A stretch of DNA of 64,000 nucleotides from contig NZ_CP029186.1 of NCBI RefSeq assembly GCF_003096035.1, positions 447,001-511,000 of the forward strand. The letters run 5' to 3'. Each line of letters opens with the position of its first letter. The first letter of the stretch is position 1. Positions 1 to 7,296 of the stretch are shown in pieces. The DNA is from Flavobacterium album. GTDB lineage: Bacteria; Bacteroidota; Bacteroidia; Flavobacteriales; Flavobacteriaceae. A program made the translations under genes and the position numbers. The notes under the pieces are model-generated. The model did no database searches and had not been told where the DNA came from. It saw only the letters and a program-made list of their open reading frames with translations.

Positions 1-116
1 TTTTTCAGTGCATATTCAACACACTCCTGCAATGTCCATTTTTTTGCCTGGCCATAAGCATCGTCAGCAAACAGGGCAAAAACAAATAAAAATGCGGCGT
101 AAAACTTGCTTTTCAT
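1..116 (-). CDS. TolC-family outer membrane protein, N-terminus only
   Basis: The minus strand opens an ATG at 114-116 and runs off the window edge after about 38 codons. The product starts with a signal peptide (MKSKFYAAFLFVFALFADD) and continues into WTLQECVEYALK. This is the typical first helix of TolC-like outer-membrane channel proteins, which begin their mature part with a 'W/L-T-L-x-E-C/A-hydrophobic-x-x-A-L' stretch. Such proteins form the exit duct of RND or ABC-type efflux and secretion pumps, and in Bacteroidota they usually sit upstream of the membrane-fusion protein and pump genes. Only the N-terminus is visible, so substrate and partners cannot be judged. The gene is divergent from the DUF4403 gene and shares a 140-bp intergenic region with it. 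Confidence 0.7.
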   Translation of the reverse strand, partial: MKSKFYAAFLFVFALFADDAYGQAKKWTLQECVEYALK

Positions 117-205
117 AGGCTGTGTTGAGAATAGTTTACAAATTTATCAAAATATATAACGCAGGCACCCGCCAGATATTTTTATTAGACGCTTTGATGT
201 TAAAA

Positions 206-232
206 TTGTTACGGAAAATAATACTAATTTTG
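206..232 (+). promoter_or_regulatory. Candidate Bacteroidota promoter for the DUF4403 gene
   Basis: TTG at 206-208 and TAATTTTG at 225-232 match the -33 TTG/TTTG and -7 TAnnTTTG elements used by the primary sigma factor of Bacteroidota. The spacing is 16 nt, one short of the usual range. The start codon follows 24 nt after the -7 box. Confidence 0.4.
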
Positions 233-256
233 CGGCAAATTTACAATATCATCACC

Positions 257-1651
257 ATGAGAGCATTACTATTTGCTACATTATTTTCTTTCACCCTGCT
301 ATTATCCGGGTGCGCCACTACCAAAAAGATCGAAGCACTGAAGCCGGAGCCGGGAAATACGACCGATGTTGTGTACCAGTCGGCCACATCCTTCATCAAC
401 CTTCCTGTGAGCATCAGCATAGCCGATGTGGAAACGCAGGCTAACAAACTAATGACCGGGCTCGTGTATGAAGACAATAATATTGAAGACGATAAGATTG
501 CCATGAAAGTGTGGAAAACCGCACCCATAAAATTCTCTGAACAAAAAGGCAAACTGCAGTCGGTTATCCCGATCAAGGTGACCGCCAATGTAAAATACGG
601 CACCTCTGCCCTTGGGATGGACCTGTATGATACCCGCGAAGTAAACATGGATGCTATTATAACTTTCAGCAGCAAAATAGGACTTTCTAACTGGAAAATG
701 ACCACCACCACTACTATCGAATCACTCGAGTGGAAAGAAAGCCCTACTGTTACCATTGCGGGGAAAAAGGTAGCCATCACTTACCTTATCAATCCTGCCT
801 TAAAATTGTTCAAATCGAAGATTGAATCAGAGCTGGACAAATCAATTTCGAAAGTAACCGATTTCAAACCGCAGGTACTGGCTGCACTTGAAAAACTGAA
901 CACTCCTTACCTTACAAGCGAGCAGTATGAAACATGGTTCACTCTTAACCCCGTTGAGCTGTATGTGACCGATGCGGTGCTGTCTAAAAAACAGATCACA
1001 ATGAACATGGGGCTGAAATGCACTATGGAAACCCGAGTGGGCCAGCAGCCTAAAAAGACGTTCAAGAAGGAGAATGTTGTACTGAAGGCGGTTTCATCTA
1101 TGCCTGATAAAATTGACGTGGTTGTGGCTGCGGTTTCTACTTATGAAAGCGCTTCTAAAGTAATTACCAAAAACTTCCAGGGGCAGGAATTTGGCGAAGG
1201 CAAAAGAAAAGTGACCGTACAGAAGGTAGACCTTTGGAGCAAGGACGGCAAAATGATCATCGCGCTGGATATGACCGGAAGCATCAACGGTACTATTTAC
1301 CTGACAGGATACCCTAACTACAATGCGGTGACTAAAGAGATCTATTTCGACCAGATGGACTATGTACTGAATACAAAAAGCATCCTGATGAAAACCGCCA
1401 ACTGGCTTGCCGAAGGTTTTATCCTGAAAAAGATACAGGAAAACTGCCGCTACTCGATCAAGCAAAACCTTGAGGACGGCAAGAAGAACCTCCTGCCTTA
1501 CGTTACCAACTACTCACCGATACCGGGAGTATTCGTAAACGGTACGCTTAATGATTTTGAATTTGACAAAGTGGAGCTTACCAATAATGCGATCATTGCA
1601 TTTATAAAAGGCTCGGGTAAAATGGATTTGAAGATCGATGGGATGAAGTAA
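257..1651 (+). CDS. DUF4403 family lipoprotein
   Basis: The 464-residue product begins with a lipoprotein signal peptide (MRALLFATLFSFTLLLSGC, lipidated Cys19). The ATG at 257 was chosen over an upstream in-frame start at 122 because only this start gives a proper signal sequence. It also sits downstream of a promoter-like TAATTTTG. The rest is a long beta-rich domain of the DUF4403 family (about 450 residues, widespread in Bacteroidota, no established function). The family looks like a pair of lipid-binding-like (TULIP/BPI-like) modules, which would suit a periplasmic or outer-membrane lipoprotein, but that is inference. It stands alone, with a terminator about 150 bp downstream and a divergent TolC gene upstream. 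Confidence 0.8.
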   Translation: MRALLFATLFSFTLLLSGCATTKKIEALKPEPGNTTDVVYQSATSFINLPVSISIADVETQANKLMTGLVYEDNNIEDDKIAMKVWKTAPIKFSEQKGKLQSVIPIKVTANVKYGTSALGMDLYDTREVNMDAIITFSSKIGLSNWKMTTTTTIESLEWKESPTVTIAGKKVAITYLINPALKLFKSKIESELDKSISKVTDFKPQVLAALEKLNTPYLTSEQYETWFTLNPVELYVTDAVLSKKQITMNMGLKCTMETRVGQQPKKTFKKENVVLKAVSSMPDKIDVVVAAVSTYESASKVITKNFQGQEFGEGKRKVTVQKVDLWSKDGKMIIALDMTGSINGTIYLTGYPNYNAVTKEIYFDQMDYVLNTKSILMKTANWLAEGFILKKIQENCRYSIKQNLEDGKKNLLPYVTNYSPIPGVFVNGTLNDFEFDKVELTNNAIIAFIKGSGKMDLKIDGMK

Positions 1652-1670
1652 TTTTAGTTTTCAGTTAGAG

Positions 1671-1711
1671 GAACGCGGATGACACGGATTTGGGCGGATT
1701 GACGCGAATTT
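1671..1711. repeat. Dispersed GCGGAT-type intergenic repeat, copy 1
   Basis: This 41-bp stretch (GAACGCGGATGACACGG...) matches 22123-22163 at 34 of 41 positions in the same orientation. Both copies lie directly downstream of, or between, genes in non-coding DNA. It consists of imperfect tandem units around 'GCGGAT'. Confidence 0.55.
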
Positions 1712-1800
1712 TCCCCCGCTGGCCGTAATTGCAGGCACGAAACCATCTTCAAGGTTTGCCATCAACAAATACCGGAAGAAAGATCATACACCATAACATA

Positions 1801-1834
1801 AACAGCCGTACTGAGAAGCACGGCTGTTTTGTTT
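1801..1834. terminator. Rho-independent terminator between convergent genes
   Basis: A perfect 9-bp stem (AACAGCCGT at 1801-1809, ACGGCTGTT at 1820-1828) with a 10-nt loop is followed by TTGTTT. It lies between the plus-strand DUF4403 gene and the end of the minus-strand oxidase-assembly cluster, and may serve both. Confidence 0.7.
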
Positions 1835-1878
1835 ATTTAATTGAATGTTTTGACTGAAACTGAGACTGCGACTGAAAA

Positions 1879-2109
1879 CTAAGCCTCTGCTTTTTTCTTT
1901 TTCCTAAGCCTGTATACAGCATAGCCTACAAGGGCAACAAGCAGGTAAGGGAGCACCATGAGGTAGACGATACCATCATTAACCGATTCGGCTTTAATGC
2001 CGCCATCGCTGCTTTCCAGGGCGGCACGGCACATGGCGCATTGGGCATTTGCCATCGCAGAAAAAAGAACCAGTACAGCTACCGATAAATATTTGGATTT
2101 AGCACTCAT
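1879..2109 (-). CDS. Small secreted/membrane protein with a CAMC motif
   Basis: This is a 76-residue protein with a signal peptide (residues 1-22, cut after MANA). The mature part starts QCAMCRAALESSDGG. One C-terminal membrane helix (about 47-66) follows, then a basic tail (RLRKKKK). The Cys24-x-x-Cys27 pair would be extracytoplasmic. It begins 1 bp after the DUF420 stop and ends an operon of copper/oxidase assembly genes, so a role as a small metal- or thiol-handling accessory factor of cytochrome oxidase assembly is plausible. That role is inferred from context only; I do not recognise a named family. Start choice is firm because the ATG abuts the upstream stop. Confidence 0.7.
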   Translation of the reverse strand: MSAKSKYLSVAVLVLFSAMANAQCAMCRAALESSDGGIKAESVNDGIVYLMVLPYLLVALVGYAVYRLRKKKKAEA

Positions 2110-2110
2110 A

Positions 2111-2662
2111 TCAGTGGGTGTAATAAGGCGATATCATCAGGTAAACGATCACGCCGGTCACCGCTACATACAACCATAACGGATAAGTAATGCGGGCAAG
2201 CTTCTTGTGCCTTTCGAAGTTACCAGCGATGGCTCTTACATAGGTTATAAGAACAAAAGGTATGATGATTACCGATAAGGCGATATGCGTAAGCAGTATA
2301 AAGAAATATACGTAACGCATAAAGCCCTCGCCCCCGTAGGGTGTAGAATCAGCGGTCATGTGGTAGGCTACATACATTACAAGAAACGCAACTGACAGGC
2401 CAATTGCAAATTTCATCAGGTTCTCGTGGAGTTTTTGTTTACCATTTTTCACTGCCCAAACCGCTGTAACCAAAACAATGGCAGTAGCGCCGTTTATTGC
2501 TGCATATATTGGCGGCAGGAACGAGAGCGGCTGTACATCATAACCAAGGTCTTTAAGCTTCACCTTAAAAAGCACCGCCACTGCTATGGGTATAACAACC
2601 GACAACAGGATGATCCAGACATTATATTTTTTTTCAGCGTTCTTGTTAACTGTATTTTCCAT
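2111..2662 (-). CDS. DUF420 family membrane protein (cytochrome oxidase assembly type)
   Basis: This 183-residue polytopic membrane protein has about five helices (about 15-33, 47-68, 82-103, 115-143, 156-176). Conserved histidines lie near helix ends (YHMTADSTPYGGEG, THIALS, FERHKKLA). It belongs to DUF420, whose Gram-positive members (CtaM-like) are needed for heme-copper oxidase maturation. The start codon overlaps the SCO stop codon by one base (TAATG), implying translational coupling, and the next gene starts 1 bp after its stop. The product acts in the cytoplasmic membrane. The assembly role is inferred from the family and from its place in the SCO cluster. Confidence 0.85.
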   Translation of the reverse strand: MENTVNKNAEKKYNVWIILLSVVIPIAVAVLFKVKLKDLGYDVQPLSFLPPIYAAINGATAIVLVTAVWAVKNGKQKLHENLMKFAIGLSVAFLVMYVAYHMTADSTPYGGEGFMRYVYFFILLTHIALSVIIIPFVLITYVRAIAGNFERHKKLARITYPLWLYVAVTGVIVYLMISPYYTH

Positions 2663-3288
2663 TATTCTTCGAGTAGTTTCTTGATGTCTTCTTTTATGGC
2701 TTTCACGCCGGGCTCCTCAAGCCCGTCATAGTACAATATCGGGTTGCCATACGTGTCTTTGCGGCTTCTTATATTGCCTTCTTTATCAATTAGCGCAAAC
2801 ATGCCCGAATGCTCAAAGCCTCCTGCAGCTTCCGGGTTCACTCCCGCATACAGCTTGAATTCTTTGGCAAGGTTAAAAATATATTCCCTTTTACCGGTAA
2901 GGAAATGCCAGTTGTAGTGCTTTACACCCAGCTTCTCGGCATGCTCTTTTAGGACCTGCGGTGTATCATTTTCAGGGTTGATCGTGATTGAGGCCACGCC
3001 GAATTTCGGGTTACCGTAATATGCTTCCTGGAGCGTCAGCATATTCTCGTTCATTTTAGGGCAGATGGTTGGGCAGGTTGTAAAGAAAAACTCAACAACG
3101 TAAACTTTCCCTAAGTAATCTTTATTGGATATCTTTTTGCCGTTCTGGTCGGTCAGCTCAAATTTTGGCGCAGGCCCAATTTCTACAAGGTCGGATTTCT
3201 GGAATTTTGCTACAATCTTCGGCACTGCCCAGATCCCGAAAATAAGGATGATGAACGATACGCCTATGTATGAATATCTCTTTTTCAT
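2662..3288 (-). CDS. SCO1/SenC family copper chaperone
   Basis: This 208-residue thioredoxin-fold protein is anchored by one N-terminal helix (about 5-23). It carries the copper-binding signature Cys72-Pro-Thr-Ile-Cys76-Pro and the distal ligand His160 (GGFEHSGMFALID), all diagnostic of SCO proteins. These deliver copper to, and keep reduced, the CuA site of cytochrome oxidase subunit II on the periplasmic side. Its start codon overlaps the upstream stop by one base and its own stop overlaps the DUF420 start, so three genes are translationally coupled. The length is normal for the family. Confidence 0.92.
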   Translation of the reverse strand: MKKRYSYIGVSFIILIFGIWAVPKIVAKFQKSDLVEIGPAPKFELTDQNGKKISNKDYLGKVYVVEFFFTTCPTICPKMNENMLTLQEAYYGNPKFGVASITINPENDTPQVLKEHAEKLGVKHYNWHFLTGKREYIFNLAKEFKLYAGVNPEAAGGFEHSGMFALIDKEGNIRSRKDTYGNPILYYDGLEEPGVKAIKEDIKKLLEE

Positions 3289-3956
3289 TATATTTCTCTT
3301 TTAACACCTTTCAGGGTATCATTTTTACGGAGTGCAAGGCGGTATTCCCTCAACAGGATCTTTACATCATCGGTCATCTCGTTGTGGAGTTCAGCCGCCG
3401 AGAAGGAATTATATGCGTCTTTAAATTCATCTTCGCCGGTCTCTTTATCTTTTCCTTTCCTGCCCCTCAGGCTGCTGTCTTTATCCAATATAAAAATATT
3501 GTAGGTGGAGAAGTCGGCGCCAAGCGGCTCACGCACTTTTAAGGATTTGTAGAAGTCTGTGATATCCTGCGGCTGGGCAAAAATGAATTTCCAGTTGGAG
3601 ATGTCCCCCATTGCCTTTAGTTCTGATATTACCTGTTTCACTTCATCCTGTGCGCCGTCAGGGACAATCATCAGGAGTTGGAAATCGGTAAAGTCCTTGT
3701 ATTTATTGTTTATCTTCTGGTTGACATTGAAGATGGTCTCTTTCTTTTTTATGATGTCTTTGCCTAAAAAACCTACAATGGTAATCTTACCTTTCAGGTG
3801 AACCGGCTTATCATCTAAAGTCTTACCCGGAGGAGCTTCGGCTACGTTCTTTGTAATTACGGGAAGGAAGAGAGAATTATGCTTTGCCATTGAAAAATAA
3901 ACATACATGGTAAGAGGCAGTATGAGCAGGACAACAAGAACAATCTTTCTTTTCAT
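3288..3956 (-). CDS. Membrane-anchored SCO/thioredoxin-fold-like protein lacking Cys
   Basis: The 222-residue product starts at MKRKIVLVVLLILPLTMYVY, a membrane anchor. An upstream in-frame extension to 4127 would overlap the cox4 gene and was rejected. After the anchor it follows a thioredoxin/SCO-like plan: KPVHLKGKITIVGFLGKD where SCO has the CxxxCP strand, then FQLLMIVPDG, a region matching the SCO distal part, and IFILDKDSSLRGRKG. No cysteine is present, so it cannot bind copper as SCO does. It sits just downstream of a terminator and one base ahead of SCO. I read it as a degenerate SCO paralogue or structural partner; function unknown. Confidence 0.75.
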   Translation of the reverse strand: MKRKIVLVVLLILPLTMYVYFSMAKHNSLFLPVITKNVAEAPPGKTLDDKPVHLKGKITIVGFLGKDIIKKKETIFNVNQKINNKYKDFTDFQLLMIVPDGAQDEVKQVISELKAMGDISNWKFIFAQPQDITDFYKSLKVREPLGADFSTYNIFILDKDSSLRGRKGKDKETGEDEFKDAYNSFSAAELHNEMTDDVKILLREYRLALRKNDTLKGVKREI

Positions 3957-3980
3957 GATAAAGGAAATTTCCTTTGCAAA

Positions 3981-4014
3981 AATAAAAAAAGGCGGGTTAA
4001 AAACCGCCTTTTTT
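3981..4014 (-). terminator. Terminator after cytochrome oxidase subunit IV
   Basis: On the minus strand AAGGCGG and CCGCCTT form a stem around TTTTTAAC. It is followed by a run of seven T and then ATTTTT. It separates the cyoE-cox3-cox3-cox4 unit from the SCO unit. Read-through or a second promoter is needed for the SCO genes. Confidence 0.75.
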
Positions 4015-4029
4015 AGAGAGAATATATTT

Positions 4030-4380
4030 TTAGAATATCCACTTGTAGTGTGAGTGCTTGAACACTTCGTGGATGTAATCACCTTCGATAAGAATGATGA
4101 ACAATAAGTACAGTACCAGGAATACAACCGGTAGTACTACCGACCATTTAAGGCTGGTTTTTTCACCTTCGATGTGCATGAACGCCCAAACGATGTAGTA
4201 GGCCTTAACAATCGTAAGGATAATGAAAATCCAGTTAAGGATGTTCATATGCAAAAGGTTGGTCATGTGAAGGGCCGGCGGTTTCATGATACCAAGTATA
4301 ACCTCAACGATAGTTATAACAGACAGAAGTCCGAAAACAAACCAGATCCTTTTTGTATTAGATTCGTGCGAATGTGCCAT
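4030..4380 (-). CDS. Cytochrome c oxidase subunit IV family protein
   Basis: This 116-residue protein has three membrane helices (about 13-29, 46-67, 80-101) and the motif KAYYIVWAFMHIEGE typical of small bacterial oxidase subunit IV (CtaF-like). It forms a peripheral helix bundle of the heme-copper oxidase and is thought to stabilise the complex. It follows the longer subunit III gene by 19 bp and is closed by a terminator. A His-rich N-terminus (MAHSHES) is seen but is probably not functional. Confidence 0.88.
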   Translation of the reverse strand: MAHSHESNTKRIWFVFGLLSVITIVEVILGIMKPPALHMTNLLHMNILNWIFIILTIVKAYYIVWAFMHIEGEKTSLKWSVVLPVVFLVLYLLFIILIEGDYIHEVFKHSHYKWIF

Positions 4381-4399
4381 TGTGCTTATATTTTAATAA

Positions 4400-5377
4400 T
4401 TAAACCAGGTAGAAGAAGGTGAATACGAATACCCAAACTAAATCTACAAAGTGCCAGTATAATCCGATTTTTTCAACCATCTCGTAGCTTCTCCTTTTCT
4501 CATAGGTACCTAAAAGTACGTTGAAGAAAATAAGGATGTTAAGCATAACCCCGGTAAATACGTGGAATCCATGGAAACCTGTAATGAAGAAAAAGAAGTT
4601 GGCAAACAGTTTATGTCCGTATTCATTCCTTACAAGGTTAGCACCTTCAACAACAAGGTGTGCATCAGCAAGCCTTTTGACAGACTCTTCCCTTGACAGT
4701 AATGTCTTCTTTTTGTCTTTGGTAAGCACTTCCGTCCTTACAAGCAGGTTTGGATGTGTTTTGAAGCCTTCTACTACTTCTTCTACAGTGTAGGTTGGCA
4801 AAGCTGATTCCTGTTGGAACCATATACCCTGGCTTTTTATTTTCTGTACCCTGTCGGTAGGGATATCTGCAGCGAAATCAGCAAGGGCTACCCTTTTGCC
4901 ATTAGCATCAACAAACTGAAGGATAGAACCTCCCCTTGTCTCAATGGCGCCATATTCACCTTTAATGAAGTTTTTCCATTCCCACGCCTGCGAGCCAAGG
5001 AATATAAAACCTCCTATAATGGTAAGCACCATGTAAACGGCAACTTTTGTTTTTTGCAAGTGATGGCCTGCATCTACAGCAAGCACCATGGTTACTGATG
5101 AAAAGATAAGGATAAATGTCATGAACGCCACATAGTACATCGGGGCATCCACACCGTGCATGAACGGAAAGTGGTTGAACACCTCATCGGCTATAGGCCA
5201 TGTTTCAATGAATTTGAACCTCGAAAAACCATAAGCTGCAAGAAAGCCTGAGAACGTAAGGGCATCTGATACGATGAAAAACCACATCATCAGTTTGCCA
5301 TAGCTCGCTCCCATCGGCTCATTCCCGCCGTCCCATGTTTTACCTGTAGTAGCTGTTGTAGTAACTGTCGCTGCCAT
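4400..5377 (-). CDS. Cytochrome c oxidase subunit III, long form
   Basis: This is a 325-residue subunit III with five helices: about 26-47, 80-100, 112-130, 257-285 and 306-325. Family landmarks are QAWEW (about 130), TGFHGFHVFTG (about 266-276) and YWHFVDLVWVFVF near the C-terminus. Between helices three and four lies an unusual hydrophilic insert of about 110 residues (about 143-253) that normal subunit III lacks. The protein is part of the aa3-type oxidase, and subunit III helps maintain D-channel proton uptake. A shorter subunit III gene lies 47 bp upstream and probably supplies a second, non-identical copy, as commonly seen in Bacteroidota. Confidence 0.9.
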   Translation of the reverse strand: MAATVTTTATTGKTWDGGNEPMGASYGKLMMWFFIVSDALTFSGFLAAYGFSRFKFIETWPIADEVFNHFPFMHGVDAPMYYVAFMTFILIFSSVTMVLAVDAGHHLQKTKVAVYMVLTIIGGFIFLGSQAWEWKNFIKGEYGAIETRGGSILQFVDANGKRVALADFAADIPTDRVQKIKSQGIWFQQESALPTYTVEEVVEGFKTHPNLLVRTEVLTKDKKKTLLSREESVKRLADAHLVVEGANLVRNEYGHKLFANFFFFITGFHGFHVFTGVMLNILIFFNVLLGTYEKRRSYEMVEKIGLYWHFVDLVWVFVFTFFYLV

Positions 5378-5424
5378 ATAAAATTGTTAGGTTAAAAAGT
5401 TTCCAAATTTACATTTTTTTTCCA

Positions 5425-6000
5425 TTAATAGAAATAGAAAAATAAAAACAAATAAACCCATAAAATATCGAGAAAGTGCCAAAACATTGCACCTAACTCT
5501 AATCCAAGGGTTTGAGACTTATTGTATTTTTGTTTAAAATGATTATAAATTACCACCAAAAGCACGATGAGGCCTGCAAAAAGGTGGGCAAGGTGCACTG
5601 TAATAACGATATACAGGAACGAGGTGGTTACCGTGCTCTCCGGCCCGGTAAAGAAATAACCGCTTTTTATTACCTGGTCAAACCCGTAAAACTGGGCAGC
5701 CACGAAGCCTAGGCCTAGCGCCAGCGTTAGCAAAAGCCAGAATGAGGTAGCGCTCCTGTCGCCTTTTTTGATCGACATTTTAGCAAGGTGAAAGGTAACA
5801 CTGCTCGCGATAATTACTGCCGTGCTTATCATAAATGCATTCGGCAACACAAAATCGTTAAGCCAGTCAGGCCTTGAGGTACTCACCACATAGGCGCTTG
5901 TAAGTCCGGCAAACATCATAAACATGCTTACCATACCAAACCAAAGGAGCATCTTTTTAGACTTCTCCGTCCTTTGGGCATATTCTTCAATCGTCATCAT
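5425..6000 (-). CDS. Cytochrome c oxidase subunit III, short form
   Basis: This 191-residue heme-copper oxidase subunit III has five predicted helices. The motifs are VHLAHLFAGLIVLLVV and MFWHFLDILWVYLFLFF, which correspond to helices six and seven of the classical subunit. It starts 2 bp after the cyoE stop and precedes the long subunit III. It lacks the insert seen in its neighbour. Both are membrane parts of the same terminal oxidase. Whether the two occupy distinct positions or represent alternative assemblies cannot be told from sequence. Confidence 0.88.
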   Translation of the reverse strand: MMTIEEYAQRTEKSKKMLLWFGMVSMFMMFAGLTSAYVVSTSRPDWLNDFVLPNAFMISTAVIIASSVTFHLAKMSIKKGDRSATSFWLLLTLALGLGFVAAQFYGFDQVIKSGYFFTGPESTVTTSFLYIVITVHLAHLFAGLIVLLVVIYNHFKQKYNKSQTLGLELGAMFWHFLDILWVYLFLFFYFY

Positions 6001-6002
6001 AA

Positions 6003-6917
6003 TTACCTGATAAATTTATCTGCTACTAATATTACCTGCATCAGCGAAATATACGACACGCTAACCAGCATGAGCTTTTTCGCCGCAGGGCCATCCATTT
6101 TGTTGTATAGTTTTACCGCATATACCAGCATCCACAAGCCAAGCAGGAACACAATTACAGCCGACACGATGCTTAGCTTCAGCTCACCTGTAAACCCTGT
6201 AACCGGCAGCAGCGATGCCACGATGAGCCATATAGTGTAAAGGATAGTTTGCAATGCGGTTTTTTTGTCCCTTTTCCCCGTAGGCAGCATGAAGAAGCCT
6301 GCTTTTTCATAATCCTCGAACAAGAACCAGCCAATAGCCCAGAAATGAGGAAACTGCCAGAAGAACTGTATAAGGAACAGCGTGCCTGCCTCGATACCGA
6401 AGTCGTTGGTAGCAGCTACCCAGCCAAGCATGAACGGTATTGCACCAGGAAAGGCGCCCACGAACACAGCAAGCGGGGTTATGGTTTTCAGCGGGGTATA
6501 AATGCTTGTATAGAGAAAAATCGAGATTGCCCCGAACATTGCCGTTTTAGGATTTATGCTGTACAGTATGCCAATACCGAGTATAGTTAGCACCGAGCCC
6601 AGCAAAAATGCATTTTTAACCGACATTTTTCCCGAAGGGATTGGGCGGTTTTTAGTGCGATCCATGAGGGCATCAAGGTCTTTTTCTATGATCTGGTTAA
6701 AAACATTGGAAGCGCCCACCATGCAATAACCGCCGATGGTAAGCAGGATAAGCGTTGCCCAGCTGAAAGCATGTTCATCTGAGACGCCGAGCAGGTAACC
6801 CGCAACAGAGGAAAACACCACGCTTATAGCGAGCCTTGCCTTTGTAATAGCGGTAAAATCAGAAAAAATCGATTTTATTGAAATCGGGTTTTGTGAAGCG
6901 TTCAAAATGATTTTCAT
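6003..6917 (-). CDS. cyoE: Protoheme IX farnesyltransferase (heme O synthase)
   Basis: This 304-residue UbiA-superfamily prenyltransferase converts heme B to heme O with farnesyl diphosphate, the first step towards the heme A of the aa3 oxidase. The first Asp-rich motif is clear (NQIIEKDLDALMDRTKNRP), and the second region contains FEDYEKAGFFMLP. Nine hydrophobic helices fit the fold. The start MKIILNASQNP at 6917 is preferred over an in-frame ATG at 6968, because a good promoter (6938-6969) lies between them. It is the first gene of the oxidase subunit III/IV operon. The name ctaB is used equally. Confidence 0.93.
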   Translation of the reverse strand: MKIILNASQNPISIKSIFSDFTAITKARLAISVVFSSVAGYLLGVSDEHAFSWATLILLTIGGYCMVGASNVFNQIIEKDLDALMDRTKNRPIPSGKMSVKNAFLLGSVLTILGIGILYSINPKTAMFGAISIFLYTSIYTPLKTITPLAVFVGAFPGAIPFMLGWVAATNDFGIEAGTLFLIQFFWQFPHFWAIGWFLFEDYEKAGFFMLPTGKRDKKTALQTILYTIWLIVASLLPVTGFTGELKLSIVSAVIVFLLGLWMLVYAVKLYNKMDGPAAKKLMLVSVSYISLMQVILVADKFIR

Positions 6918-6937
6918 TGGGTTTTCAAAAACTGGTG

Positions 6938-6969
6938 CAAAGATACTCGAAAAAAAAGTTTTCTTCAAA
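6938..6969 (-). promoter_or_regulatory. Promoter of the cyoE-cox3-cox3-cox4 operon
   Basis: Read on the minus strand, TTTG (6969-6966), 20 nt, then TATCTTTG (6945-6938) match the Bacteroidota consensus TTTG / TAnnTTTG. Transcription would start near 6932, giving a leader of about 15 nt before the cyoE ATG. Confidence 0.6.
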
Positions 6970-7015
6970 AGAAAGTAACAAACATAATGAAATCGTGATT
7001 TTTATGTGTGAATTG

Positions 7016-7046
7016 ATTATCCACCGCATAATTTGCGGTGAATAAT
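7016..7046. repeat. Inverted repeat upstream of cyoE
   Basis: ATTATCCACCGCA (7016-7028) and TGCGGTGAATAAT (7034-7046) are inverted copies with one mismatch, separated by TAATT. It lies about 50 bp upstream of the cyoE -33 box and could be a regulator site or a small hairpin. Confidence 0.45.
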
Positions 7047-7222
7047 GTGGTTTTTCGCCGCAGAATCTTTTATCCTAAAAACATTTCATAAAAAATCATT
7101 TACCCGCACGCAACCTTTCTTTCTTCCCTGCATCTTATAAGTGTAATGACTTCATAAGGGTTATTTATTACGTTGTTACGAAAAAGAAAAATTCGTTTGA
7201 AAAATTGCTATGAAAACGAGAG

Positions 7223-7250
7223 CCTTCCCCGAAACGGGAAGGTTTTTTTT
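7223..7250 (+). terminator. Plus-oriented terminator without an obvious plus-strand gene
   Basis: CCTTCCC (7223-7229) pairs with GGGAAGG (7236-7242) around CGAAAC, and eight T follow immediately. The flanking genes are both on the minus strand, where the hairpin is not followed by a T run. It may end a small plus-strand RNA. Confidence 0.6.
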
Positions 7251-7296
7251 GGCCCCTAACAAGCCCATAACGCTGCCTTTGCCTAAAAGCTGAATA

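Larger units (their letters stand above)
6970..7296. other. Gene-free region between deoC and cyoE
   Basis: No convincing ORF is present. The region holds an imperfect 13-bp inverted repeat (7016-7046) and, further along, a plus-oriented terminator (7223-7250) with no plus-strand gene upstream. The rest is AT-rich and unremarkable. Confidence 0.5.

Noticed and set aside
3957-4127. N-terminal extension of the Cys-less SCO-like protein
   Set aside because: It would run through a terminator and into cox4. The internal MKRKIVLVVLL start gives a normal membrane anchor.
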